Below, piece after piece: positions 24,462-32,278 of a DNA stretch of 64,000 bases. The notes below the pieces were generated by a model. The model made no database searches and was not told where the DNA came from. It worked only from the letters and a program-made list of their open reading frames with translations. Numbering within the stretch: the first letter of the stretch is position 1; every line of letters begins with the position of its first letter. Origin of the DNA: Hymenobacter convexus (GTDB taxonomy: Bacteria; Bacteroidota; Bacteroidia; Cytophagales; Hymenobacteraceae). The stretch spans positions 806,001 through 870,000 of the forward strand of contig NZ_JAUQON010000001.1 in assembly GCF_030580955.1 (NCBI RefSeq), given 5' to 3'. The position numbers and the translations under genes are program-made.

Positions 24462-26126
24462 ATGAAGAAGAAACTCCTTTTGGTGCTGCTCTTGCTGGCG
24501 GGCGCGCTCCGGCCGGCCACCGCGCAGCTCCTGCAGCCCAAGCCCGCCGCTTACACCCGCGCCGACTCGCTGCGCGGCGGCAACGGCCCGCTCCGCGCCT
24601 GCTACGACCTCAACTACTACCACCTCGACGTGAAGATGGACCCGGCCCAGCGCTTCATCAGCGGCTCCAACCTCTTCCGTTTCACCGCCACGCAGGATTT
24701 CACGCGGCTGCAGTTCGACCTCTTTGCCAATCTAAAAGTGGAGAAGGTGCTCTACAAAGGCAAGGATGTACCCTTCACCCGCGAAGCCAACGCGGTGTTC
24801 GTCACCTTCCCCAAAACCATTGCCAAGGGCAGCCGCGACGAGTTCACGGTGCAGTACTCCGGCAACCCCACGGTGGCTAAAAAAGCCCCTTGGGACGGCG
24901 GTATGGTTTTCACGCAGGATGCCGCCGGCAAGCCCTGGGTGGCCACTGCCTGCCAGGGCACGGGCGCCAGTATCTGGTGGCCCACTAAAGACCAGCAGGC
25001 CGACGAGGTGGACTCCATGCTCATCAGCATCAGCGTGCCCAACGGCCTGAAGGACGTTTCGAACGGCCGCCTGCGCAAAACCACCAAGCTGAAAGATGGC
25101 TATACCCGCTTCGACTGGGCCGTGCGCAACCCCATCAACAACTACGACGTGGCGCTGAACGTGGGCGACTACCAGCACTTCTCGGATTTCTATCAGGGCG
25201 AGAAAGGGCCGCTCACGCTTGACTATTGGGTTTTGCCCGAGAACCTGGCCAAAGCCAAAAGTCAGTTCGCCGCCAACGTGAAGCCCATGCTGAAATCGAT
25301 GGAAGCCTGGTTTGGCCCTTACCCATGGTACCAGGATGGCTACAAATTGGTGGATGCACCGCACCTCGGCATGGAGCACCAGAGCGCCGTGGCCTACGGC
25401 AACAAATACCAGAACGGCTACCTCGGCCGCGACCGCAGTAACACCGGCTGGGGCACCAAATGGGACTTCATCATCATCCACGAAAGCGGCCACGAGTGGT
25501 TCGGCAACAACATCACCACGAAGGACATTGCCGATATGTGGGTGCACGAAAGCTTCACCACCTACTCCGAAGCCCTGTTCGTGGAAACCCAATTCGGCAA
25601 AACTGCCGGCCAGGAATACATCCACGGCCAGCGCCGCAATATCCAGAACGATGAGCCCATCATCGGCCCCTACGGCGTGAACAAGGAAGGCTCGGGCGAT
25701 ATGTACGACAAGGGCAGCGCCATGCTCAACACCCTGCGCATTGTGCTGAACGACGACGCCAAGTGGCGCCAAATCCTGCGCGGCCTCTCCAGCACCTTCT
25801 ACCACCAGACCGTCACCGGCCAGCAAATCATCGACTACATCAACCGCGAAAGCGGCCGGGATTTCACCAAAATATTCGACCAATACCTGCGCCACGCCAG
25901 CATCCCCACGCTGGAAATCCGCTTCGAAGATGGCAAAACCTTGGCCCGTTGGGTGAGCGAGGTGGAGAAGTTTGATATGCCGGTGCGCGTGCGGCTGAAA
26001 GGCGGCGAGTACCAGTTCATCAAGCCCACCGCCCGTTGGGCAGAGATGAAGGAGCTGGCCGGCGCTACCCGCGAAACGCTGGAAGTCGACACCTTCAACT
26101 ACTACATCGGCGTGCTGGTTGACTGA
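24462..26126 (+). CDS. M1-family zinc metallopeptidase, secreted
   Basis: 554 aa with a signal peptide (MKKKLLLVLLLLAGALRPATAQ). The M1 N-terminal beta domain is followed by LVDAPHLGMEHQSAVAY (in place of GAMEN). The zinc site HESGHEWFGNN has ligands H340 and H344, and E363 lies in WVHESFTTYSE, exactly 18 residues on. It lacks the C-terminal ERAP-like half of large aminopeptidases, as in other short bacterial M1 enzymes. It probably trims peptides in the periplasm. A TTGCTTTG box ends only 4 bases before the ATG. Its stop abuts the palindrome at 26127. Confidence 0.93.
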   Translation: MKKKLLLVLLLLAGALRPATAQLLQPKPAAYTRADSLRGGNGPLRACYDLNYYHLDVKMDPAQRFISGSNLFRFTATQDFTRLQFDLFANLKVEKVLYKGKDVPFTREANAVFVTFPKTIAKGSRDEFTVQYSGNPTVAKKAPWDGGMVFTQDAAGKPWVATACQGTGASIWWPTKDQQADEVDSMLISISVPNGLKDVSNGRLRKTTKLKDGYTRFDWAVRNPINNYDVALNVGDYQHFSDFYQGEKGPLTLDYWVLPENLAKAKSQFAANVKPMLKSMEAWFGPYPWYQDGYKLVDAPHLGMEHQSAVAYGNKYQNGYLGRDRSNTGWGTKWDFIIIHESGHEWFGNNITTKDIADMWVHESFTTYSEALFVETQFGKTAGQEYIHGQRRNIQNDEPIIGPYGVNKEGSGDMYDKGSAMLNTLRIVLNDDAKWRQILRGLSSTFYHQTVTGQQIIDYINRESGRDFTKIFDQYLRHASIPTLEIRFEDGKTLARWVSEVEKFDMPVRVRLKGGEYQFIKPTARWAEMKELAGATRETLEVDTFNYYIGVLVD

Positions 26127-26203
26127 TGTAGCATGGACTCTGCGAGTCCGCGCATCGTTAGGGCCGCCTCGCCCGGGCGCGGACTCGCAGAGTCCACGCT
26201 ACA
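26127..26203. repeat. Palindromic repeat, family B variant
   Basis: TGTAGCATGGACTCTGCGAG... (26127-26152) pairs with its near-complement at 26178-26203. It begins at the base after the peptidase stop codon and may act as its terminator. Confidence 0.85.
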
Positions 26204-26272
26204 AAAAACCACCGCACCCGCCGCCGCTGTGCCGTACCTTCGCCCGAGCGTACAATCATCGAATACTTCCTC

Positions 26273-27679
26273 ATGAATCAATACGACGTCACCGTCATCG
26301 GCTCCGGCCCGGGCGGCTATGTAGCGGCCATCCGCTGCGCCCAGCTCGGCCTCAAAACGGCCCTCATCGAGAAATACCCCACCCTGGGCGGCACCTGCCT
26401 CAACGTGGGCTGCATCCCCAGCAAGGCCCTGCTCGACTCGTCCGAGCACTACCACAACGCCCATTCGGTGTTTGCTGAGCACGGCATCGGGCTGGAAAAC
26501 CTGACCGTCGACATGAACCGCATGATTGACCGCAAGGCCGGCGTGGTAAAGGCCAACGTGGACGGCATTGCCTACCTTATGAAGAAGAACAAAATCGACG
26601 TCATCACCGGCGTGGGCTCGTTCATCGACAAAACGCACATCAGCATCGCGCCCACCGCCGGCGGCGAGGCCCAGCAGATTGAAACCAAAAACGTCATCAT
26701 CGCCACCGGCTCCAAGCCCACGGTGCTGCCGTTCATCGCCCAGGACAAGGAGCGCATCATCACCAGCACCGAGGCCCTGAACATCCGCGAAGTGCCCCGG
26801 CACATGATTGTGATTGGCGGCGGCGTAATTGGCCTTGAAATGGCTTCCGTGTACGCCCGCCTCGGCGCGAAAGTCTCGGTCATTGAATTCCTCGATTCGC
26901 TCATCCCGACCATGGACCGTGGCTTGGGTAAGGAGCTGAAGCGCGTGCTGGGCAAAATCGGCATCGAGTTTTTCCTGAGCCACAAAGTGACCGGCGCCAC
27001 CCGCGAGGGCGACAGCGTGACCGTGACCGCCACCAACCCGAAAGGCGAGGAGGTGAAATTCGAAGGCGACTACTGCCTCGTGGCCGTGGGCCGCGTGCCC
27101 TACACTGCCGGCCTCAACCTGGAAGCCGCGGGCGTGGAAATGGAAGAGCGCGGCCGCATTAAGGTCGATGCCCACCTGCAAACCAACGTGCCCGGCATCT
27201 ACGCCATCGGCGACGTGATTCGCGGCGCCATGCTGGCCCACAAGGCCGAAGAAGAAGGCGTGTTTGTGGCCGAAACCATCGTGGGCCAGAAGCCGCACAT
27301 CAACTACCTGCTCATCCCCGGCGTGGTGTACACCTGGCCCGAAGTGGCCGGCGTGGGCTATACCGAAGAGCAGCTCAAGGAGCAGGGTAAGGCCTACAAA
27401 ATCGGCAGCTTTCCCTTCAAAGCCAGCGGCCGGGCCCGCGCCAGCGGCGACACCGACGGCTTCGTGAAAGTGCTGGCCGACAAAACCACCGACGAAATCC
27501 TGGGCGTGCACATGATTGGGCCGCGCATCGCCGACCTCATCGCCGAAGCCGTGACCGCCATGGAGTTCCGCGCCTCCGCCGAGGACGTGGCCCGCATGAG
27601 CCACTCGCACCCCACCTACGCCGAGGCCATGAAAGAGGCTTGCCTGGCGGCGACGGAGAACCGGGCCATCCACATGTAA
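26273..27679 (+). CDS. lpdA: Dihydrolipoyl dehydrogenase (E3)
   Basis: 468 aa, standard length. FAD site VTVIGSGPGGYVAAIRCAQL; redox-active disulfide GGTCLNVGCIPSK (C42, C47); NAD site MIVIGGGVIGLEMASVYARL; second FAD block YAIGDVIRGAMLAHKAEEEG; catalytic C-terminal HPTYAE (H446, E451). It reoxidises the lipoyl arm of 2-oxoacid dehydrogenases and the glycine cleavage system. It is unlinked to sucAB (14 kb away), so it probably serves several complexes. A TACCTTCG box near 26234 is a plausible -7 element. Terminated at 27698-27742. Confidence 0.97.
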   Translation: MNQYDVTVIGSGPGGYVAAIRCAQLGLKTALIEKYPTLGGTCLNVGCIPSKALLDSSEHYHNAHSVFAEHGIGLENLTVDMNRMIDRKAGVVKANVDGIAYLMKKNKIDVITGVGSFIDKTHISIAPTAGGEAQQIETKNVIIATGSKPTVLPFIAQDKERIITSTEALNIREVPRHMIVIGGGVIGLEMASVYARLGAKVSVIEFLDSLIPTMDRGLGKELKRVLGKIGIEFFLSHKVTGATREGDSVTVTATNPKGEEVKFEGDYCLVAVGRVPYTAGLNLEAAGVEMEERGRIKVDAHLQTNVPGIYAIGDVIRGAMLAHKAEEEGVFVAETIVGQKPHINYLLIPGVVYTWPEVAGVGYTEEQLKEQGKAYKIGSFPFKASGRARASGDTDGFVKVLADKTTDEILGVHMIGPRIADLIAEAVTAMEFRASAEDVARMSHSHPTYAEAMKEACLAATENRAIHM

Positions 27680-27697
27680 TGCCCATCTTCATTTTAA

Positions 27698-27742
27698 AAC
27701 AAACCGCCGTAGCTACCTTGGTCGCTACGGCGGTTCGTTTTT
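27698..27742 (+). terminator. Rho-independent terminator after lpdA
   Basis: AACCGCCGTAGC and GCTACGGCGGTT form a perfect 12-base stem with a 10-base loop, followed by CGTTTTT. The next small gene starts at 27743. Confidence 0.88.
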
Positions 27743-27973
27743 ATGACAGGGATAACTAAAATATTCTTAGCGTTGGCGCTATTCACCGCCAGCTTCGGTA
27801 GCTATCAATGGAACCGCTACCACAGTACACAATGTGAGCCGTGTTTGGCCAAATCGAAGCCGTGCCCGCTCTGTCCTTCCGAATATGCCAAGCCGATAGC
27901 ATTGGCTACTATTAGAACGGAAGCGTTTCTGCTGCTCTTTTGGGCAGTGGCTCGGCGCAAACGCAAGTTTTGA
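27743..27973 (+). CDS. Small cysteine-rich membrane protein (tentative)
   Basis: 76 aa. A first hydrophobic segment (IFLALALFTASFGSY) is followed by a loop CEPCLAKSKPCPLC with two Cys-X2-Cys pairs, then a second hydrophobic segment (ATIRTEAFLLLFWAVARR) and a basic end. The paired cysteines suggest metal binding or a disulfide loop. It lies alone between two terminators, which favours a real gene, but the codon use is less GC-rich than that of its neighbours and no start signal is obvious. I do not recognise the family. Confidence 0.45.
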   Translation: MTGITKIFLALALFTASFGSYQWNRYHSTQCEPCLAKSKPCPLCPSEYAKPIALATIRTEAFLLLFWAVARRKRKF

Positions 27974-27993
27974 TTTTCTGCCCTGCACCAGAA

Positions 27994-28040
27994 ATGCAAA
28001 AAGAGGCTGAAGCTATAGGAGTTTCAGCCTCTTTTTGCAT
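27994..28040. terminator. Long bidirectional terminator hairpin
   Basis: ATGCAAAAAGAGGCTGAA and TTCAGCCTCTTTTTGCAT are perfect 18-base arms around a 10- to 11-base loop, lying between convergent genes. Confidence 0.9.
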
Positions 28041-28118
28041 CAGAACATTGTTTTTAGCTGCCTATCGCCTCCCAAGCAACGTCAGCGGCTTCTGGACGCC
28101 CGCCACACAAACCTTCCC

Positions 28119-28631
28119 TCAGTGGTCGTAGCTCACGACGCGGGTGATTTTCCAGGTGCCGGCCTGCTGCTGCCATATCATCACGAACTTGGAGTTGCCG
28201 CAGTCGTTGCGGCCGTTTTCGACGTGGCAGAAGCGTTGCGTGGCAATGTGCAAGGCCCCGTAGTTTTTCACGGGGTACACCTCCAGGGTGCCCGGCACCA
28301 GCGTGCGGGCGATGTCGGGGCTTTGAGCAAACAGGCGGGTGAAGCCTTCTTGGGTCTGGGCAAAGTTGCTCAGGCCGCCTTTGTCGTGGTAAAACTCTAC
28401 GTTATCGGCGAAGTAGGCCATGAGCTTGTTCACATCGTGGGCATTGAAGGCAGCAAACATTTCCGTGTCCAGCCGGGCCACCGTTTGGTATAGCTCGTCC
28501 TTGACGACCGGTTCCGAAGCGGGGGTGGTGGTTGGCGGGGGCAGCCCGGCCTTACGCGGGGTGCTTTGAGCGCGGGCGGTGGCGCCGGTAAAGGCCGAAA
28601 GCAATAAGAGCAGGGCGAGGATGCGACGCAT
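28119..28631 (-). CDS. Secreted SnoaL/DUF4440-like (NTF2-fold) protein
   Basis: 170 aa with a signal peptide (MRRILALLLLLSAFTGATARAQ). The NTF2-like cone fold is indicated by LDTEMFAAFNAHDVNKLMAY, FADNVEFYHDKGGLSNFAQT, the central strands and the final WKITRVVSYDH. The FNAHDxxxLxxYFADNVEFYHD pattern is the standard DUF4440 opening. Such domains bind small hydrophobic ligands or act as isomerases; no specific function can be assigned. Monocistronic, convergent with the small gene at 27743. Confidence 0.82.
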   Translation of the reverse strand: MRRILALLLLLSAFTGATARAQSTPRKAGLPPPTTTPASEPVVKDELYQTVARLDTEMFAAFNAHDVNKLMAYFADNVEFYHDKGGLSNFAQTQEGFTRLFAQSPDIARTLVPGTLEVYPVKNYGALHIATQRFCHVENGRNDCGNSKFVMIWQQQAGTWKITRVVSYDH

Positions 28632-28743
28632 AAAAGATGGTAATTGTCGGACTAAATATAGCCGCGCCTGCCGGCTGTAAACAGAAAATAGACATCTTGC
28701 ATTGCCACTCCCACCGGCCGCTTCTGCCCATACAACTCCTCCA

Positions 28744-29331
28744 ATGCCCAGCCCCGACGCTCACCCCCAGTTCCAGCCCGCCAGCCGCGCCGAGTGGCGG
28801 CAATGGCTGGCCGCGCACCACGCCAGCGCCCCCGGCGTATGGCTGGTGTACGGCAAAAAAGGCAGCGGCCTGCCCAGCCTGAGCTACGCCGAAGCCGTGG
28901 AGGAAGCCCTCTGTTTCGGCTGGATTGACTCGCACCCGCGCAAGCTCGATGCCGCACGGTCGCAGCAGCTTTACACGCCGCGCCGGCCCCGCAGCGGCTG
29001 GAGCAAGGTGAACAAGGAGCGGCTGGCGCGCCTCGAAGCCGCCGGCCAGCTCATGCCCGCTGGCCGCGCCGCCATTGCCCGCGCCAAGCAGAACGGTGCT
29101 TGGGAAAGCCTCGACGCCGCCGAAGCCGGTGAGGTGCCCGAGGACCTGGCCGCTGCTTTGGCGACTAATGAGGCCGCGCAAGCCAGTTTCGCCGCCTTCT
29201 CGCCCTCCGCCCGCAAGCAGATTCTGACCTGGGTACTAAGCGCCAAGCAGCCCGAAACCCGCGCCCGCCGCGTGGCCGAAACCGTGCGCATGGCGGCGCT
29301 GGGCAAGCGGGCGAATTTCGACCGGGAATAA
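28744..29331 (+). CDS. YdeI/OmpD-associated-family protein
   Basis: 195 aa, cytoplasmic. The block YAEAVEEALCFGWIDSHPRK followed by YTPRRPRSGWSKVNKERLAR is the hallmark of the YdeI/YyaQ-type family. The C-terminal helices (ARKQILTWVLSAKQPETRAR, then VAETVRMAALGK) match the family's second half. The start at 28744 (MPSPDAHPQFQ) is preferred; an in-frame start at 28702 adds a low-complexity stretch. Bacterial homologues are linked to polymyxin or cationic peptide tolerance, but the biochemical role is unclear. Confidence 0.88.
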   Translation: MPSPDAHPQFQPASRAEWRQWLAAHHASAPGVWLVYGKKGSGLPSLSYAEAVEEALCFGWIDSHPRKLDAARSQQLYTPRRPRSGWSKVNKERLARLEAAGQLMPAGRAAIARAKQNGAWESLDAAEAGEVPEDLAAALATNEAAQASFAAFSPSARKQILTWVLSAKQPETRARRVAETVRMAALGKRANFDRE

Positions 29332-29362
29332 CCAAAACCCCTGAAACCGTGCGGTACGGGGC

Positions 29363-30208
29363 TTACTTGAGCACGTCCTTAAGCTCTTTCAACCGGAATT
29401 GTTGGTCCGCGGCGATGAACTCGCGCATCATGGCGGCGTGGCCCGCACCCACCAGCACCAGCGCCTTGCCGTCCGGGGCCGTCATATTTTTCTGCACCAA
29501 CGAATACATGTATAGGTTGCGTCGGTACCACTCCGACACCAGGAACGCGCCCGCGAAATTATCGGGGTTGCCGGCCCGGTTGAGGATTTCGAGGTAGAGG
29601 CCCTTGTTCCGGGCCAACTCCCCGGGGCTGTTGGCGTCGAGCAGCAGCTGCGTGAGGCTGTAGGTTTCGAGCTTCTGATTCTGGCTGGTTTCGTATTGCT
29701 TGATGGCATCCTGCGACTTTTGCAGCAAGGCCGTCTGCTTGGCCGTCTGCATGGCCTTCAGCACGCTGTCGAACGGGAAGGTGGTTTTGGTGTAGTCGAG
29801 GGCGTAAACCCGGGTGAGACGGGCCTTTTTGCCCGCCCGGAAAGCGAGCTGCACAATTTCATTTTTCAGAAAGAAATTCTGGCGCTTCGCGGGGTAGGTG
29901 GTGCTCACGAACGACTCGTAGCTGCCGCCGAGGTAGGCGGTGTAGAGCTTGTCCAGCTCCGGCTGCTCATCCCAGGGCCACTCCACGAAGATTTTATCGG
30001 GGTGAAAAACGTTGATTTTTTGGGCGATGGTTTCCAGCTCCGCCTGCACCTTGGGGGTCATCACGTCGAAGGTCTTGGTTTTGGCGACGTCCGCGCCGGG
30101 GTTGTGAAAGTGGAAGGTGCCCAGCAGCAGAATGTCGCTGGGCCGGGTTTGGGCCGCGCCGGTAGCCGCAGCGAGGCAGGCGAGCAGCAAAAAGAAAACG
30201 TGTTTCAT
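29363..30208 (-). CDS. DUF5694-type secreted protein
   Basis: 281 aa with a signal peptide (MKHVFFLLLACLAAATGAAQ). The mature start DILLLGTFHFHNPGADVAKT and the end ALVLVGAGHAAMMREFIAAD frame a TraB/GumN-like fold. The GTFHFHNPG and GAGHA motifs carry the conserved histidines that suggest a metal-dependent hydrolase. PDKIFVEWPWDEQ adds acidic residues. The start at 30208 is chosen for the signal peptide; a 40-residue upstream extension is out of character. Function unproven. Confidence 0.8.
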   Translation of the reverse strand: MKHVFFLLLACLAAATGAAQTRPSDILLLGTFHFHNPGADVAKTKTFDVMTPKVQAELETIAQKINVFHPDKIFVEWPWDEQPELDKLYTAYLGGSYESFVSTTYPAKRQNFFLKNEIVQLAFRAGKKARLTRVYALDYTKTTFPFDSVLKAMQTAKQTALLQKSQDAIKQYETSQNQKLETYSLTQLLLDANSPGELARNKGLYLEILNRAGNPDNFAGAFLVSEWYRRNLYMYSLVQKNMTAPDGKALVLVGAGHAAMMREFIAADQQFRLKELKDVLK

Positions 30209-30350
30209 GGGGCAGTGAAAAGGAAGGAGGAAATGGGGGGCGCGGCTGCGGGCAAAACTATTGCGCCGGGCAAACAGTCTTCCGGGGCCAAACCTACCGC
30301 CTGGGCCGGTAAATGCCGCAACGCGCAACCCGGTTGCTTTGCCCAGTAAA

Positions 30351-30358
30351 TACTTTTG
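30351..30358 (+). promoter_or_regulatory. -7 box (TACTTTTG) immediately before the cyclase-like gene
   Basis: Exact TAnnTTTG ending 5 bases before the ATG at 30364. If used, the message would be leaderless or nearly so. No well-spaced -33 TTG; the nearest TTG (30334) gives a spacer of only 14. Confidence 0.4.
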
Positions 30359-30363
30359 TCCTT

Positions 30364-31497
30364 ATGCTCTCCGAACCCACCTACCTCACGGCCCGCATGG
30401 CGGCCCCCATGGTCGAAGCCCACTTTGCGCGGCACCGCGCCGCCAGTGTGGAGGACGAAAAGCGCCTGGCCTCGCCGCCCGAAGCGCAGTGGGTGGAAGC
30501 CGTGATTGACGTGGCGTTCTGGGCCAGCCTGGGGCGTGAGGAAGGCTACTCGCCGCGCATCTCGCTGGCGCTGCTGCCGCTGGAGCAGGCCCGGCAGCCG
30601 CTGGTATTTGGCCAGCGCCGCCGCCTCACGCCCGCCAACCTGCTCAAACTGGCGCCCGCCGTGGAGCAGCCCGGCCTGCACCTGGGCGTGTGGCACGACG
30701 CCGACGGCCTCTACGTGTGGGGCACGGCCACGCGGGTGCCGCCGCTGTGCTTCGTGCTCGAAGTGGTGGAGCCCGGCCTGCTGGTGGTGAAGCACCGACG
30801 CGCCGGCGGCTTCGGCAAGTTTGTGAACGTAGCCGTGCTCCGCGGCGACCACCTCCAACTCATCGACGAAACCGACGGCGGCCTGAGCGACTGCGCGGCC
30901 CTGCGCGCCTTTTTGCCCGGCCGCAGCCTGCCCGCGCCCGACACCGGCGAAACCGACAACGTGCTGCTGGAGCTGGCCGCCGCCATGCGCGCCCACGGCC
31001 GCGGCGGCCTGGTGCTGGTGGTGCCGCCTGGCTCGGAGCGGTGGCAAACCTCCATTGTGCAGCCCCTAAACTATCCCGTGGCCCCGGCCTACACCGGCAT
31101 CCGGGCGGTGCAGCGGCCGGGGCAGTCCAGGCGCAAGTGGCAGGCCAGCCTGCGGCGCAACATCGGCATCGTGGGCGGCTTCACGGCCGTGGACGGGGCC
31201 ACGGTCATCACCCGTGAATACACGCTGCTGGCCTTCGGAGCCAAAGTAGCGCGGGCCGACACCAGCACGCCCGTCGAGCAAATGGTGCTCACGGAGCCAG
31301 TGGTGGGCAGCGAGCCCCGGCACCTGCACCCGGCCCGCAACGGCGGCACCCGCCATCTGGCCGCCGCCCAGTTCGTGCACGACCAGCACGACGCCATTGC
31401 GCTGGTCGCGTCGGTGGATGGGTTTTTCACGGTCTTCGCGTGGTCCGATGACTTGCAACTGGTCCATGCCCACCGCATCGACGTGCTGCTGCTGTGA
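30364..31497 (+). CDS. Probable diadenylate cyclase (DAC/DisA_N-type) with N-terminal DACNV-like sensor
   Basis: 377 aa, soluble. The C-terminal third matches the DAC fold. VDGATVITREYTLLAFGAKV (D277-G278-A279) corresponds to the catalytic DGA motif. GGTRHLAAAQFVHDQHDAIA (T329-R330-H331) corresponds to the RHR motif, with Leu replacing the second Arg. VASVDGFFTVFAW is the usual end. The first 250 residues (PRISLALLPLEQARQPLVFG, GLHLGVWHDADGLYVWGTAT) look like the probable sensor domain called DACNV that precedes some DAC domains. The product would be c-di-AMP made from two ATP. The RHL change could reduce or alter activity. Terminated at 31502-31536. Confidence 0.72.
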   Translation: MLSEPTYLTARMAAPMVEAHFARHRAASVEDEKRLASPPEAQWVEAVIDVAFWASLGREEGYSPRISLALLPLEQARQPLVFGQRRRLTPANLLKLAPAVEQPGLHLGVWHDADGLYVWGTATRVPPLCFVLEVVEPGLLVVKHRRAGGFGKFVNVAVLRGDHLQLIDETDGGLSDCAALRAFLPGRSLPAPDTGETDNVLLELAAAMRAHGRGGLVLVVPPGSERWQTSIVQPLNYPVAPAYTGIRAVQRPGQSRRKWQASLRRNIGIVGGFTAVDGATVITREYTLLAFGAKVARADTSTPVEQMVLTEPVVGSEPRHLHPARNGGTRHLAAAQFVHDQHDAIALVASVDGFFTVFAWSDDLQLVHAHRIDVLLL

Positions 31498-31501
31498 CGT
31501 A

Positions 31502-31536
31502 AAAAAGGCCGAAGCTCAACGAGCTTCGGCCTTTTT
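31502..31536. terminator. Bidirectional terminator
   Basis: AAAAAGGCCGAAGCTC, loop AAC, GAGCTTCGGCCTTTTT. It lies between convergent genes. Confidence 0.93.
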
Positions 31537-31556
31537 GCCGATGGTTAAATCGTGGT

Positions 31557-31931
31557 TTAGTAGGCCAGCTCCATTGCTTTGGGGTCGGGGCCGTAGTCGT
31601 TGTCGCCCCGCGTGCCCTCGGTCACGTCGAGCACCAGCAGCCAGATGGCGCCCACCAGCGGCACCAGCGCAATGAGCAAAAACCAGCCGCTCTTGTTCAC
31701 GTCGTGCAGCCGGCGTACCGACACCGCCAGCCCGGGCACAAGCAGGGCCAGCCCAAGCAGAATGGAAAGGACGCCCGTGCCCACTCCAACCGACGAGCCC
31801 ATCATGCCGTCGATGACCGCGGCGGCAATGCTGAGCAGGAACTGAAACAGCACGAACATCCAGTATTCCTTGCGGCGGGCGCGGCCGCTGAACACGGCGT
31901 ATTTCTTTAAGGCAAGTAAAAAATAATCCAT
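31557..31931 (-). CDS. DUF805 family membrane protein
   Basis: 124 aa from the ATG at 31931. The opening MDYFLLALKKYAVFSGRARR, then KEYWMFVLFQ, is the DUF805 signature. Three or four membrane helices follow, with VRRLHDVNKSGWFLL, the other hallmark, in the middle, and TEGTRGDNDYGPDPKA near the end. Small inner-membrane protein of unknown function, common in Bacteroidota. An upstream in-frame start at 31952 is less likely. It is convergent with the cyclase-like gene. Confidence 0.92.
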   Translation of the reverse strand: MDYFLLALKKYAVFSGRARRKEYWMFVLFQFLLSIAAAVIDGMMGSSVGVGTGVLSILLGLALLVPGLAVSVRRLHDVNKSGWFLLIALVPLVGAIWLLVLDVTEGTRGDNDYGPDPKAMELAY

Positions 31932-32278
31932 GGAAAAAATGAGGGTAGGCATTTCCTACTCGTAAGGCTTTTCGGTGACGCCCCGTTTTTTCAAGTGGGT
32001 TCTGGACTCCACCCATCAGGCTTGGGCGAAGCCACGGTTGAGTGTCGGCGCCAGGCAAATGGCCCACAAGGTAATGAGTGAATGATGGGTGCCAAGACCC
32101 TGATTGGGGAAAATTTGATGCGGCCGTCGGGGGAACAGATGCCGGGTTGACGTGCCTATTCAACAGGTCCGATTCGCCGTTTGACCCGCGCTGGCTGCAC
32201 AACTGCGGGCGTTGCTGCTGAGCGATATTTAAGTAGCTTAGCCCCCCCTTGCCTTCACTTCTTTCCAATTCCTGCCCA
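31932..32278. other. Unassigned intergenic region
   Basis: About 350 bases between divergent genes, without a convincing gene. It contains small dyads such as GTAGG-catttc-CCTAC near 31945. Its composition and the absence of coding bias suggest decayed or mobile sequence. A minus-strand reading frame crosses it but has no start, homologue or codon pattern I trust. Confidence 0.35.
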
